Notes under the pieces: generated by a model | The model's database searches: none | Told to the model about the DNA's origin: nothing | Seen by the model: the letters and a program-made list of their open reading frames with translations, nothing else | Shown: piece by piece, positions 1 through 8,465 of the stretch | Numbering within the stretch: position 1 is the first letter of the stretch | How the letters are laid out: each line of letters begins with the position of its first letter | From: Shewanella oneidensis MR-1 | GTDB taxonomy: Bacteria; Pseudomonadota; Gammaproteobacteria; Enterobacterales; Shewanellaceae | NCBI RefSeq assembly: GCF_000146165.2 | Contig: NC_004347.2 | Coordinates: 2,976,001 to 3,040,000 of the forward strand | Reading direction: 5' to 3' | DNA length: 64,000 nucleotides | Made by a program: the position numbers and the translations under genes

Positions 1-155
1 TCATTGGATGTAATGGTTCGAATAAACAACCTATTAACGCGTACTTTAAGATGAATGAATCTACCGATAACGGTTTTTCCAACCTAATCGATGCGCTGTT
101 CAATCGAGCTTTCCCTTTATTTGTGCAGTTTTTAACGGTAATCTTGCACGGATAA
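1..155 (+). CDS. possible C-terminal end of an upstream gene (partial)
   Basis: One frame stays open from the window edge to a TAA at 153-155, giving about 50 residues. The last third is hydrophobic and resembles the end of a membrane segment (ending FVQFLTVILHG). I recognise no family. A 50-codon open stretch can arise by chance, so this is only a candidate for the tail of a gene that begins outside the window. The GntR regulator follows 30 bases later on the same strand. Confidence 0.25.
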   Translation, partial: IGCNGSNKQPINAYFKMNESTDNGFSNLIDALFNRAFPLFVQFLTVILHG

Positions 156-185
156 CAATAATACACCTATAAACAGACGGTCATA

Positions 186-857
186 ATGAGTCGAACTACG
201 CCTATAGTCCATAAAACCCGCACCCAATTAGTTGTAGAAGTGCTCAGAGAGAAAATTCTTTCGGGTGAGATAGCCGCAGGAGAACCACTCAGACAAACTG
301 CTTTAGCCGAAGCCTTGCATGTTAGCCGTATTCCAGTAAGGGAGGCCTTGCTGCAACTTGAAGCTGAAGGGCTGGTAAAATTCGAACCTCACAAAGGGGC
401 TACGGCAACTGAATTATCCGTTGCACAAGTCACCGAGCTGTTTGAATTACGTGCAATGATCGAAACCGATCTGCTCGCTAAAGCCATACCACAACTTCAA
501 GCAGAAGATTTAATAAAAGCTGAACGCGTATTGGAACAATTGGAATCAGCCTTTAAACACGAAGATGCCGTTGCCAGTTGGAGCGAGCTAAATACACAGT
601 TTCATACCTGTTTGTACCAAGCAGCTAATCGCCCACATACGCTCGAGGTTGTTCATGGCCTCAATACCAACTGCGATAGATATATTCGTTTGCAATTGCT
701 GCTCGCAGGAGGGATACCCGCAGCAGAACACGAGCACCGTGAGCTGCTCAACTATTGTAAGCAAAGAGAAACTGAGAAAGCCACGGCGTTGCTGCGACAT
801 CATATTTTGCATGCCGCAACGACAATTCGGGATCTTGTCGCCAAACAGGTGGTATAG
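186..857 (+). CDS. GntR family transcriptional regulator, FadR subfamily (FCD domain)
   Basis: A DNA-binding repressor or activator of 223 residues. Residues about 11-75 form the winged helix-turn-helix typical of GntR proteins (ALAEALHVSRIPVREALLQL around 40-60). Residues about 80-215 form an all-helical FCD ligand-binding domain, with acidic and histidine residues (EHEHREL, RHHILHA) of the kind that bind a metal in this family. FCD regulators usually sense small carboxylates, but the ligand here cannot be read from sequence. A terminator follows at 905-932. The FabH-type gene downstream on the same strand is the nearest candidate target, which is only inference. Confidence 0.9.
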   Translation: MSRTTPIVHKTRTQLVVEVLREKILSGEIAAGEPLRQTALAEALHVSRIPVREALLQLEAEGLVKFEPHKGATATELSVAQVTELFELRAMIETDLLAKAIPQLQAEDLIKAERVLEQLESAFKHEDAVASWSELNTQFHTCLYQAANRPHTLEVVHGLNTNCDRYIRLQLLLAGGIPAAEHEHRELLNYCKQRETEKATALLRHHILHAATTIRDLVAKQVV

Positions 858-904
858 ATCACGGACTGTCATTCGTTATACCGATAAGCTTTGTTGTCGA
901 TTTG

Positions 905-932
905 AGGCAGCACTTAAGGTTCTGCCTTTTTT
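905..932 (+). terminator. rho-independent terminator after the GntR gene
   Basis: AGGCAG (905-910) pairs with CTGCCT (922-927) and is followed directly by a run of six T. It lies between the regulator and the ketosynthase gene. It also rules out the longer ketosynthase reading frame that would begin inside it at 902. Confidence 0.7.
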
Positions 933-949
933 ATTTGAGAGAAAACACC

Positions 950-2014
950 ATGCAGTACGCCACAATCACTGGCTGGGGAAAATGTGTTCCACCCGCCACT
1001 TTGACTAACGATGACCTTGCTACTTTTATTGAAACATCCGATGAATGGATTAAATCACGCACAGGGATCAGTCAACGTCATATCAGCCATGTGAACACCT
1101 CGGAATTAGCCTCAGTTGCCGCCAAACGAGCTCTAGCAGCAGCAGGGATTGAAGGTAGCGAAATTGATATGATCATTTTAGCAAGTGCCAGCCCTGACAC
1201 CTTAATTCCCAATATCGCCTCGACCGTTCAAGCCAATATTGGCGCAAACTGCGCAGCCTTTGATATCAACGCCGCATGTAGTGGCTTTCTCTATGGTTTA
1301 GGGCTGGCCAGCTCACAGATCAAAAGTGGTCAATGCAAGAAAGTATTAGTGGTGGGTGCCGAACGCTTATCATTTTATCTAGATTGGTCACGCCGTGAAA
1401 CTGCCGTGTTGTTTGGTGACGGTGCTGGTGCAGTTGTGGTTGAAGCCACCGATATCCCAGGTGGCGTATTAGGCTATGAACTGAATAACGATCCCGATGG
1501 CCGCGATATCCTAAAAGCGGGGTTTGGCACCGCAATGGATCGATTCTCCGCCGACTCATTAGACTTTTATATTCAATTTGATGGCCAAGAAATCTTTAAA
1601 CGTGCCATTAATGGTATGAATAAATTAAGCACGCAAGTGCTCGAAAAATGTGGTGTGGACAAAGATGAAGTCGATTTAGTGATCCCACACCAAGCGAATG
1701 AACGCATCATTGATACCCTCGTCAGCCGCATGAAGATCCCTAAAGAAAAAGCCTTTGTGAATATTGCTAACTATGGCAATACATCGGCGGCAACTATTCC
1801 AATCGCGATTTGTGATGCACTCGAAAAAGGGTTAATTAAACCTAACCAAACCATTCTTTCTTGCGCCTTTGGTGCGGGATTAACCTCTGCTGCATTGCTA
1901 TTGCAATGGGGTGAGCGTGTCACGCCAGTGCAAATCAGTGACGCCCAATTACCGCCTTGCGATCAATCCGGCATTGAGTTAGTCAAACGCGCCGTGGATT
2001 ATTTCTGTAAGTAA
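950..2014 (+). CDS. beta-ketoacyl-ACP synthase III (FabH-type)
   Basis: A condensing enzyme of 354 residues in the FabH fold, which joins an acyl-CoA starter to malonyl-ACP. The catalytic triad is visible: Cys110 in INAACSGFLYG, His247 in IPHQANERI and Asn274 in NYGNTSAAT. I chose the ATG at 950, preceded by GAGAG. Translation from there begins MQYATITGWGKCVPP as in the family, and the frame upstream crosses a terminator hairpin. It ends with a roughly 20-residue tail past the usual FabH end. A second, more divergent FabH-type protein lies at 52129-53250, so this one need not be the housekeeping FabH. Its position next to a GntR regulator suggests a paralogue with its own control. Confidence 0.9.
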   Translation: MQYATITGWGKCVPPATLTNDDLATFIETSDEWIKSRTGISQRHISHVNTSELASVAAKRALAAAGIEGSEIDMIILASASPDTLIPNIASTVQANIGANCAAFDINAACSGFLYGLGLASSQIKSGQCKKVLVVGAERLSFYLDWSRRETAVLFGDGAGAVVVEATDIPGGVLGYELNNDPDGRDILKAGFGTAMDRFSADSLDFYIQFDGQEIFKRAINGMNKLSTQVLEKCGVDKDEVDLVIPHQANERIIDTLVSRMKIPKEKAFVNIANYGNTSAATIPIAICDALEKGLIKPNQTILSCAFGAGLTSAALLLQWGERVTPVQISDAQLPPCDQSGIELVKRAVDYFCK

Positions 2015-2027
2015 CTTTATGCATATG

Positions 2028-2051
2028 AAGGCCATCCTCGGATGGCCTTTT
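2028..2051. terminator. bidirectional terminator between convergent genes
   Basis: AAGGCCATCC (2028-2037) pairs with GGATGGCCTT (2040-2049). A T run follows on the plus strand. It sits between the stop of the FabH-type gene and the stop of the converging LRAT-like gene. Confidence 0.75.
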
Positions 2052-2649
2052 ATTTATCTGTAAGCTCTGGCGCGAGACACATTTCATCCCAGTAAATCCC
2101 CTGCTTAAAATAAGCTGCGAGTTTTTGATTTAACTCATTAAAGCTTTTAATCGCTCGCTCTTCACCGCAAAGACATGACCACACAAACCGGTGGCAATTA
2201 TTATCAAACAGGTCATATTCACGGTACTGATAAATCGCCCGCTCTGCCCGATTAACAATCGTATTTGCGATAAGGGGTTGATGTAGATGATTACAGGCAA
2301 TAAAAATTTGGCTGCCTGTACGGCCCGCTAAGAATCGCTTTACCGATACTGCTCGAACAAGCCCAGAGCCATGCAACTCAACTAAGCAATCATCGGCTAA
2401 CCAAATTCCTGTATGCTCAATCACCCCAAACACATAGCAACAGACTATGCTCCCTGGTTGTGGCGTGACTTGCTTAAAGCCCTTTTGCCATTGACTCGGC
2501 GCGGCAACCATAGCTTGATTTGCGTTTACTTGGCGAGGAACTCTGCCTAATAGTCGGTTGCGTTCAAGCTGTTGCCGCTTTTCACGCTCGTCGGCCAACA
2601 TCAATGCGCCCATCGCTGCGCCGCCAATCCACAGTAACGGTAATGGCAT
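2050..2649 (-). CDS. LRAT-like / NlpC-P60 superfamily protein
   Basis: A protein of 199 residues. After a short N-terminal hydrophobic stretch (LWIGGAAMGALML) it has the permuted papain-like arrangement of the LRAT group: a histidine in IEHTGIWLADDCLVELHG (about residue 78) and a later cysteine in NNCHRFVWSC (about 148-157). Family members act as acyltransferases or thiol hydrolases on lipids or peptides. The bacterial members are mostly uncharacterised, so the substrate is unknown. It is a monocistronic gene flanked by a shared terminator on one side and about 200 bases of non-coding DNA on the other. Confidence 0.65.
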   Translation of the reverse strand: MPLPLLWIGGAAMGALMLADEREKRQQLERNRLLGRVPRQVNANQAMVAAPSQWQKGFKQVTPQPGSIVCCYVFGVIEHTGIWLADDCLVELHGSGLVRAVSVKRFLAGRTGSQIFIACNHLHQPLIANTIVNRAERAIYQYREYDLFDNNCHRFVWSCLCGEERAIKSFNELNQKLAAYFKQGIYWDEMCLAPELTDK

Positions 2650-2857
2650 GATCTTCTCCTATTTACTTAACGCTCAAAACTACGCTGGTAACACACTCTG
2701 GCAAAAATTAGCTAATCAAATGCGAAGCTACGGTAAACCGTTAAGGTTATGCAACCGCAAATGCCTCGCTAGCAGTGAGTGTAGTCAATGGGTCATTAAT
2801 CAAATATGAAAAGCACCCTCTTCGATAAAATACTTGTTGTGAAGTAACTCAATGTGC

Positions 2858-3535
2858 TTAGGTAAGTAAATCCCCGACGGAAATATCTGCGCCACCGCCC
2901 ATGGCAGCAACTTGCGCTAATAATAGCTCAGCGCAGGCTAATGCATCGGTTAATGCACTATGGGCACCGTAAATCGGTAAGCCATAACGCTCACGACAAG
3001 CCCCAAGCCGTAAACTCCCTTCTTTAAGAACTGAATGCTCGCGTAATAACCGCTGTTTCTCAAGCACTAAGGTATCTATGGCGGGGAGCAAAACCGCTTG
3101 ATGGTAAATAGTCAATATATCTTGTTGTAAAAAACGACAATCGAGTGGGGAGTGATGTGCCACCAACACACGGCCACGGGTTTGCTCCATAAACCATGCC
3201 ATAGCCTCCTCAATACTGACAGCCTGAGTTAAATGGTTGTCGAGGATCCCATGAATGATGGCACTTTGACCAACACTGCCCCGAATTTGCACTAACTTTT
3301 GCTGAGCATGACTTAATGGAATAGCGCCATTTTCAATAGGGACTAAGCCAATGCTTAAGATTTGATCCTTAAAAGGATCTAACCCAGTCATCTCCAAATC
3401 CATCGCTATCAAAGGTGCCTGATTGATAGGCAGCTCAATGAGCGGAATTAAAGACTGGTAGTAATCTTTAAATAATTGATGCTGACAACGCAGCGTTCGC
3501 CATTGCAGCTTGGCGTGAATCAACCAAGCTCCCAT
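2858..3535 (-). CDS. 3'-5' exonuclease, DEDDh (DnaQ/RNase T) family
   Basis: A 225-residue exonuclease with the DEDDh catalytic pattern: DLEMTG (about 46-51, giving D and E), HHSPLDCRFL (about 126-135, giving D), and HSALTDALA near 196, giving the His and final Asp. Such enzymes trim DNA or RNA 3' ends. This one has no polymerase partner nearby. Its ATG overlaps the stop of the CBS/DUF294 gene by one base (TAATG), so the two are probably translationally coupled. This pairing next to an acetate-type symporter appears to be a conserved neighbourhood in marine gammaproteobacteria (recalled, not checked). Confidence 0.85.
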   Translation of the reverse strand: MGAWLIHAKLQWRTLRCQHQLFKDYYQSLIPLIELPINQAPLIAMDLEMTGLDPFKDQILSIGLVPIENGAIPLSHAQQKLVQIRGSVGQSAIIHGILDNHLTQAVSIEEAMAWFMEQTRGRVLVAHHSPLDCRFLQQDILTIYHQAVLLPAIDTLVLEKQRLLREHSVLKEGSLRLGACRERYGLPIYGAHSALTDALACAELLLAQVAAMGGGADISVGDLLT

Positions 3536-5397
3536 TAAAAGCTCCGCATAAATTTCATTTTCATGCCCGATTGGGCATCATGGACAACCTTAAAGGCATC
3601 CCTAAGTTGATGACGCACTAAAGAGGATAAATGGCCTGGCAATAAATAGTTACTGATCTTCAGTCCCTGTGTATGCTGATAACCTTGGTTCGATAACCGC
3701 ATATGGGCAATAAATTCATGGGCATCGGCTAAATTAAGTGCATCCTTACGATTGAGAATATTGGCGTCCATTAGCGCGCGAATGCGTTTGGCCGTATTCA
3801 CTTCCCTAATGCCTGCCGACAAGGCGTACACTCGGGCGATATCATTGATCAAAGCATTACCTTTATGTTTTAAATCAATGCCTTTAACCTCGCTACCATC
3901 GCGTTCTAATACAAATTTTCTAAAAAAACCCAGTGGAGGTGATTCTATCAGTGAGTTACCCGCCATTCCCGCTAGGAAAATATCATTGTCTTTGGTTTGT
4001 GCTAGCACTTTATCCTGCAATGCATCAAACAACGATTGCGGACCATAAACCGAGCGCATATCGAAGAAAATACTGGCGTGCATCAATGCTTTAGGCTCAG
4101 GAGTGATGACCCATTTTTCAAATACTTTTTGCCATTGGTTGAGTGACATTCGCCACTTAGGATTCTGCGCCATGATATTGCCGGGACAAAACATATAGCC
4201 ACATTGGTCAAGGCCAGCACAAACCGCATGGGTTAACGCATCAAAGTAGCCCTTTGCAAAATCATCCATTTCTTCTGCCACCAGCAAACCATTATCTTGA
4301 TCTGAACACGCGGCCTGATCTTGGCGTCCTTGCGAGCCAAAAGTTAACCAACAAAAGGCCATCGGTGCCTCACCTAGGATCTGTTGATTAAGTACGATTA
4401 ATCGGCGGGTTAATGCATCGGTCACCGAGGTCAACACTCGGCCAATTTCCTCCGCCCTCGCATCGGCACTGATTAAATTTTGTAGTAGCACTGGAATTTG
4501 TTTACTGACACTAATCAAGCTGGCGAGATCACGTTGGCGCTCGATTTCACCAATAAGCAGTAATGGCTGTGAACCTTGACCACGCAGAATATCGGTACTG
4601 GTCACCATACCAATGGCTTTCACTTCATCGGTATTTTGCTCATCAATAATCGGCAGGTGATGAATATTGTGCTCACTCATCAATAGCATGGCTTCAAAGA
4701 TCAGTGCATTAGAAGAGATTGAAATCGGCGATGTGGTCATCGCTTGATGCACAGCGATTTGGCCATCTAGTCCGGAGGCAAGCACTCGATTGCGTAAATC
4801 CTTGTCGGTTAATATGCCAACAAGTTTATGATTATCAGTCACTAATAAAGAAGATACCCGCGAATTGCGCATCAAGAGTGCGGCTTGCGTGACAGTGGCA
4901 TGGGCATCGATCGTAATCGGCGAAGATGACATCAAGGTGCTGATGCGGCTCGTTGTAGCTAGATCTTTAGCCTTAAAACGTGCTTCATGACGTAAACGCT
5001 TAGCAAAAGCTCGGGTAAAAAATTTATCGAAATGCCGGCTTTCACTTCGCAGTTGGTCAAATAGCGCCTGCGGAAAGTGATACACCAAACTATCTTCAAG
5101 AATAGCGACTCGGTTAACGACTTTTTCCCCTGACAGTAAAGTCGAAAAACCAAAAAACTCCCCCTCTGCGACCCTATCGAGTAACACACCCTCTGGATCC
5201 CGCACTTCAAAGGCACCGCTACGCACCAAATACAATTTGGGAGCCTCGGCATCAAATTGCACAAAACCTGAGGCTTTACTGTAGTAACCGATAATAACGG
5301 CCTTTGCACAACGTCGAATAAACTCTTCAGAAAAAGTATCGAAGGGGGCTGTGGATGTTAAAAACTGCACAACAGGCTGTAATTCACTGGCATTCAT
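3535..5397 (-). CDS. cyclic-nucleotide-binding, CBS-pair and DUF294 nucleotidyltransferase-like protein
   Basis: A 620-residue cytoplasmic regulatory protein. The parts in order are a cNMP-binding-like beta barrel (about 15-140), a tandem CBS pair that typically binds adenylates (about 155-275), a DUF294 putative nucleotidyltransferase domain (GSQGRQDQAACSDQD near 355-370, with G-S-x-G-R and D-x-D), and the DUF294 C-terminal helical domain. The order resembles the GlnD nucleotidyltransferase fold combined with energy sensing. It lies downstream of the DUF4212/SSS symporter but is separated from it by a terminator. A role in controlling carbon uptake is inference from that neighbourhood. Confidence 0.85.
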   Translation of the reverse strand: MNASELQPVVQFLTSTAPFDTFSEEFIRRCAKAVIIGYYSKASGFVQFDAEAPKLYLVRSGAFEVRDPEGVLLDRVAEGEFFGFSTLLSGEKVVNRVAILEDSLVYHFPQALFDQLRSESRHFDKFFTRAFAKRLRHEARFKAKDLATTSRISTLMSSSPITIDAHATVTQAALLMRNSRVSSLLVTDNHKLVGILTDKDLRNRVLASGLDGQIAVHQAMTTSPISISSNALIFEAMLLMSEHNIHHLPIIDEQNTDEVKAIGMVTSTDILRGQGSQPLLLIGEIERQRDLASLISVSKQIPVLLQNLISADARAEEIGRVLTSVTDALTRRLIVLNQQILGEAPMAFCWLTFGSQGRQDQAACSDQDNGLLVAEEMDDFAKGYFDALTHAVCAGLDQCGYMFCPGNIMAQNPKWRMSLNQWQKVFEKWVITPEPKALMHASIFFDMRSVYGPQSLFDALQDKVLAQTKDNDIFLAGMAGNSLIESPPLGFFRKFVLERDGSEVKGIDLKHKGNALINDIARVYALSAGIREVNTAKRIRALMDANILNRKDALNLADAHEFIAHMRLSNQGYQHTQGLKISNYLLPGHLSSLVRHQLRDAFKVVHDAQSGMKMKFMRSF

Positions 5398-5486
5398 AAC
5401 AACACCTTATTTTTAGGTGAATTTTTAACTCACTATAACGTGAGCGATTTATTGGCAATATTCGACTAAAGTCAGCCATAAAAAGT

Positions 5487-5512
5487 AAAAAGGACGCTCG
5501 CGCGTCCTTTTA
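5487..5512 (-). terminator. terminator downstream of the SSS symporter gene
   Basis: AAAGGACGC pairs with GCGTCCTTT around 5490-5510 with a four-base loop. On the minus strand it is followed by a T-rich run. Confidence 0.75.
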
Positions 5513-5531
5513 TCTCAATCGCATGTCTTTG

Positions 5532-7268
5532 TTAGTGGTCGCTGGCCTCACCAGCACCTTTCGGGAAACGGATGGACTCAACCATTTCTTGAACGTGTAC
5601 AGGTGTTGCAGCAGTCACTTTACTCACAATTGCAGCAACCACAAAGTTAATGACCATCCCCACCATACCAATGCCTTCAGGCGAAATACCGAGGAACCAG
5701 TTTGCAGGCACGTTTGCCGTTGGATCGATAAACTTGAAGTAAACGATATAACCTGAGGTGAAGAATAATCCAAGGATCATACCGGCAATAGCCCCTTCTT
5801 TATTCATGGTCTTAGAGAAGATACCCATGATGATCGCAGGGAACAGAGATGATGCCGCCAGACCGAAAGCGAATGCCACTACCGCCGCGACGAATCCTGG
5901 AGGGTTAACGCCAAAATAACCCGCAATCACGATACCAATACCCGCTGCAAGTCTGGCATACATCAGCTCTTTCTTGTCAGAAATATTCGGCATCAAGTTC
6001 TTTTTCAGTAAGTCATGGGAGACAGATGTTGAGATAACCAACAACAGACCCGCAGAAGTCGATAATGCCGCCGCAAGGCCACCTGCAGCCACTAAAGCGA
6101 TAACCCAAGCTGGCAGATTTGCGATTTCTGGCGTAGCTAACACGATAATATCGTTGTCAATCTTCATTTCGTTTGTGCTAGCAGCATCTTCTATTTTGCC
6201 TGTGGCATAGTAGATTTTGCCGTCACCATTTTTATCATCCCATTTGATCAGACCGGTTTTTTCCCAGTTTTTGATCCAATTAGGTGCCGTTTCATAGGCA
6301 ACCCCTTTTTGATCTGGACCGTTAATGGTTTCAATCATATTCACACGGGAGAATGCCGCCAATGCAGGTACAGTTGTATACATGATGGCGATAAATACCA
6401 GTGCCCAACCTGCTGATACACGAGCATCTTTCACTTTAGGTACAGTGAAGAAACGCACGATAACGTGAGGTAAACCCGCAGTACCAACCATTAAAGCGCC
6501 GGTAATACAAAGCACGTCAATCATGCTCTTAGAGCCATCGGTATAAGGTGCAAAGCCTAAATCAACAGACAGGTTATTCAGTTTATCTAACAGATAAACG
6601 CCAGAGTTATTCCCCGCAGCATCGAGTAATTGAGCCCCGAAACCGATTTGAGGAATGATATGGCCAGTCATCATCACAGAGAGGAAAATTGCAGGCACCA
6701 TAAAGGCGAAGATCAGCACGCAGTATTGGGCAACCTGAGTATAGGTAATGCCCTTCATACCACCGAGTACCGAGTAAAAGAACACCACGGCCATACCGAT
6801 GTACACGCCAGTATCAACCTCAACTTCGAGGAAGCGTGAAAACACCACGCCCACGCCACGCATTTGCCCCGCGATATAGGTAAAGCAGATGAAGATCGCA
6901 CAGATAACAGCTACCGTTCGCGCCGCTTGAGAGTAATAACGCTCACCCAAGAAGTCTGGCACGGTAAACTTACCAAATTTACGTAAATATGGCGCCATAC
7001 ACAGGGCCAACAAAACATAGCCACCTGTCCAGCCCATCAGGTAAACACTGCCGTCATACCCCACGAAGGAGACAATGCCCGCCAACGAAATAAAAGATGC
7101 CGCTGACATCCAGTCTGCCGCAGTCGCCATACCGTTAACGACTGGGTGAACACCACCACCAGCCACATAAAACTCTTTAGTTGAACCTGCGCGAGTCCAG
7201 AGCGCAATCCCAATGTAGAGGGCAAACGACAGCCCCACAATCAGATAAGTTAATCCTTGTACACCCAT
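5532..7268 (-). CDS. actP: sodium:solute symporter, acetate permease ActP-like (large subunit type)
   Basis: An inner-membrane Na+ symporter of the SSS family, 578 residues with about 13 hydrophobic helices. The N terminus has the family sequence EFYVAGGGVHPVVNGMATAA. Paired with the small DUF4212 protein directly upstream (11-base gap), it matches the large-subunit group often annotated as a cation/acetate symporter. Acetate as substrate is inferred from the family. An unusual hydrophilic insert at about residues 315-375, probably periplasmic, carries DDKNGDGKI (344-352), a D-x-N-x-D-G pattern like a calcium-binding EF loop. A terminator follows at 5487-5512. Confidence 0.85.
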   Translation of the reverse strand: MGVQGLTYLIVGLSFALYIGIALWTRAGSTKEFYVAGGGVHPVVNGMATAADWMSAASFISLAGIVSFVGYDGSVYLMGWTGGYVLLALCMAPYLRKFGKFTVPDFLGERYYSQAARTVAVICAIFICFTYIAGQMRGVGVVFSRFLEVEVDTGVYIGMAVVFFYSVLGGMKGITYTQVAQYCVLIFAFMVPAIFLSVMMTGHIIPQIGFGAQLLDAAGNNSGVYLLDKLNNLSVDLGFAPYTDGSKSMIDVLCITGALMVGTAGLPHVIVRFFTVPKVKDARVSAGWALVFIAIMYTTVPALAAFSRVNMIETINGPDQKGVAYETAPNWIKNWEKTGLIKWDDKNGDGKIYYATGKIEDAASTNEMKIDNDIIVLATPEIANLPAWVIALVAAGGLAAALSTSAGLLLVISTSVSHDLLKKNLMPNISDKKELMYARLAAGIGIVIAGYFGVNPPGFVAAVVAFAFGLAASSLFPAIIMGIFSKTMNKEGAIAGMILGLFFTSGYIVYFKFIDPTANVPANWFLGISPEGIGMVGMVINFVVAAIVSKVTAATPVHVQEMVESIRFPKGAGEASDH

Positions 7269-7279
7269 TTCTGTGCTCC

Positions 7280-7546
7280 TTAGTCTTCTTGTACGTTATA
7301 TTTTTTATCTAAGGCGTTGGCTTTTGCCGCATAGACAAAAATAAGCGCAACAAAGACATACATCGATCCCTGTTGAGCAAACCAGAAACCTAATTTAAAT
7401 CCCATAAAATGGATTTCATTAAGTACATCAACCAATAGAATGCCGCATCCAAACGAAACTGCGGCCCAAATAGCTAATAGGCTTAAAACAAGACGTAAAT
7501 TCTCATTCCAGTAACCTTTTGCTTTATCATTATTTTCAAACGCCAT
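7280..7546 (-). CDS. DUF4212 small membrane protein, symporter small subunit
   Basis: An 88-residue protein with two hydrophobic segments (about 17-38 and 52-75). It is the standard partner of large SSS symporters of this type and is thought to form part of the transporter. It has a good ribosome site (GGGGAG before the ATG at 7546) and ends 11 bases before the symporter gene, so the two form an operon. The mapped upstream DNA includes a CRP-like site at 7633-7648. Confidence 0.9.
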   Translation of the reverse strand: MAFENNDKAKGYWNENLRLVLSLLAIWAAVSFGCGILLVDVLNEIHFMGFKLGFWFAQQGSMYVFVALIFVYAAKANALDKKYNVQED

Positions 7547-7632
7547 AGCGACTCCCCTGTGCTGTTTTATTATTAAGTCTTGTTAAATCTAGCAATCGCT
7601 GGGGTGACCACAATCAAGACCTTAGTCTAATT

Positions 7633-7648
7633 TGCGAACTTACTCACA
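7633..7648 (-). promoter_or_regulatory. candidate CRP binding site upstream of the DUF4212-symporter operon
   Basis: The plus strand reads TGCGAACTTACTCACA, one mismatch from TGTGA-N6-TCACA. It is centred about 95 bases upstream of the DUF4212 start. CRP control of acetate uptake is established in E. coli. Its use here is inference. Confidence 0.45.
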
Positions 7649-7989
7649 ATAAAAACTAACGCATACAAATAAAAATCAACAACTTAACATTGAATTTACA
7701 TTGTAATAAAAAAGTGAATTTTTAAGCGGATTAGACCAATGTCGAAGATCTACAGGCTAGAAACAGGCAAAATCTCATGGTAGATGGAACAGAATTGAGA
7801 GCAGTAACTGGCTGTCGTACAAACTAAATACTGAATTGCAGCTGATTTAAGCCATTATCATGAGTTCAATCAGGACATTTTTAAGAGACATGTTGAACCA
7901 AGCAAGTATACTTTGGTTAGCCACCTCAATGCCGACAATAAATTATTATCTTACAATATGTTATATCATCTAATGTGTTAACTACACTA

Positions 7990-8253
7990 GGGCGTGTTGA
8001 CGTTTCGAGATTAGATTTTGTTCGTTCTGGCAAGTTTGTGCTCGCGAAACGAGGAATGATGTGTAGTTATTCTACTCAAATGACGAGTGACAAAGAGCAA
8101 GGGCTGGCCAGACGAACCCTTCGGGCAGCATTTGGCTGACTTTTCTGCCGCGTTATCGTCCGTTTATGTAGAATAACTACACTGCACGGACTTTGCCTTG
8201 CATAAAATCCAGCCAAATTGCTGCAAAAATAACCCTGAAACGTCAACACGCCC
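7990..8253. mobile_element. 264-bp MITE-like element with 17-bp perfect terminal inverted repeats
   Basis: GGGCGTGTTGACGTTTC (7990-8006) is repeated inverted at 8237-8253. With the flanking bases each end sits in CTAG (7987-7990 and 8253-8256), giving a TA or CTAG target duplication. A second perfect inverted pair of 15 bases lies inside (8061-8075 and 8168-8182). There is no coding frame of note. A decayed partial copy is at 38091-38203. The end sequence resembles that of the IS5-family element at 62229-63107 (12 of 16 bases), suggesting mobilisation by an IS5-type transposase. Confidence 0.8.
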
Positions 8254-8384
8254 TAGCAACTGCCCCACTATTGACACATCAATGCGTCTAGAGATCAGCG
8301 CAAAGCGCAAGTTTCAGGGGCAGCCGTTGTATTTTTGCGATGTAGGTTAGATTTATACATCCTTAACCTGAGTTGAAATTTTGT

Positions 8385-8415
8385 AAAAAATAACCCAGCA
8401 ATGCTGGGTTATGTA
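8385..8415 (-). terminator. terminator downstream of the dsbA-like gene
   Basis: ATAACCCAGC pairs with GCTGGGTTAT around 8390-8413 with a three-base loop. On the minus strand it is followed by TTTTTTAC. The rest of 8254-8465 shows no gene. Confidence 0.75.
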
Positions 8416-8465
8416 AGATTGGTGAGGCTGGTTTTGCGAAAACATTTACCTCACAAATAACCTCA

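Noticed and set aside
902..949. Longer start for the FabH-type gene
   Set aside because: The extra codons run through a terminator hairpin and T run; the ATG at 950 has a ribosome site and fits the family.
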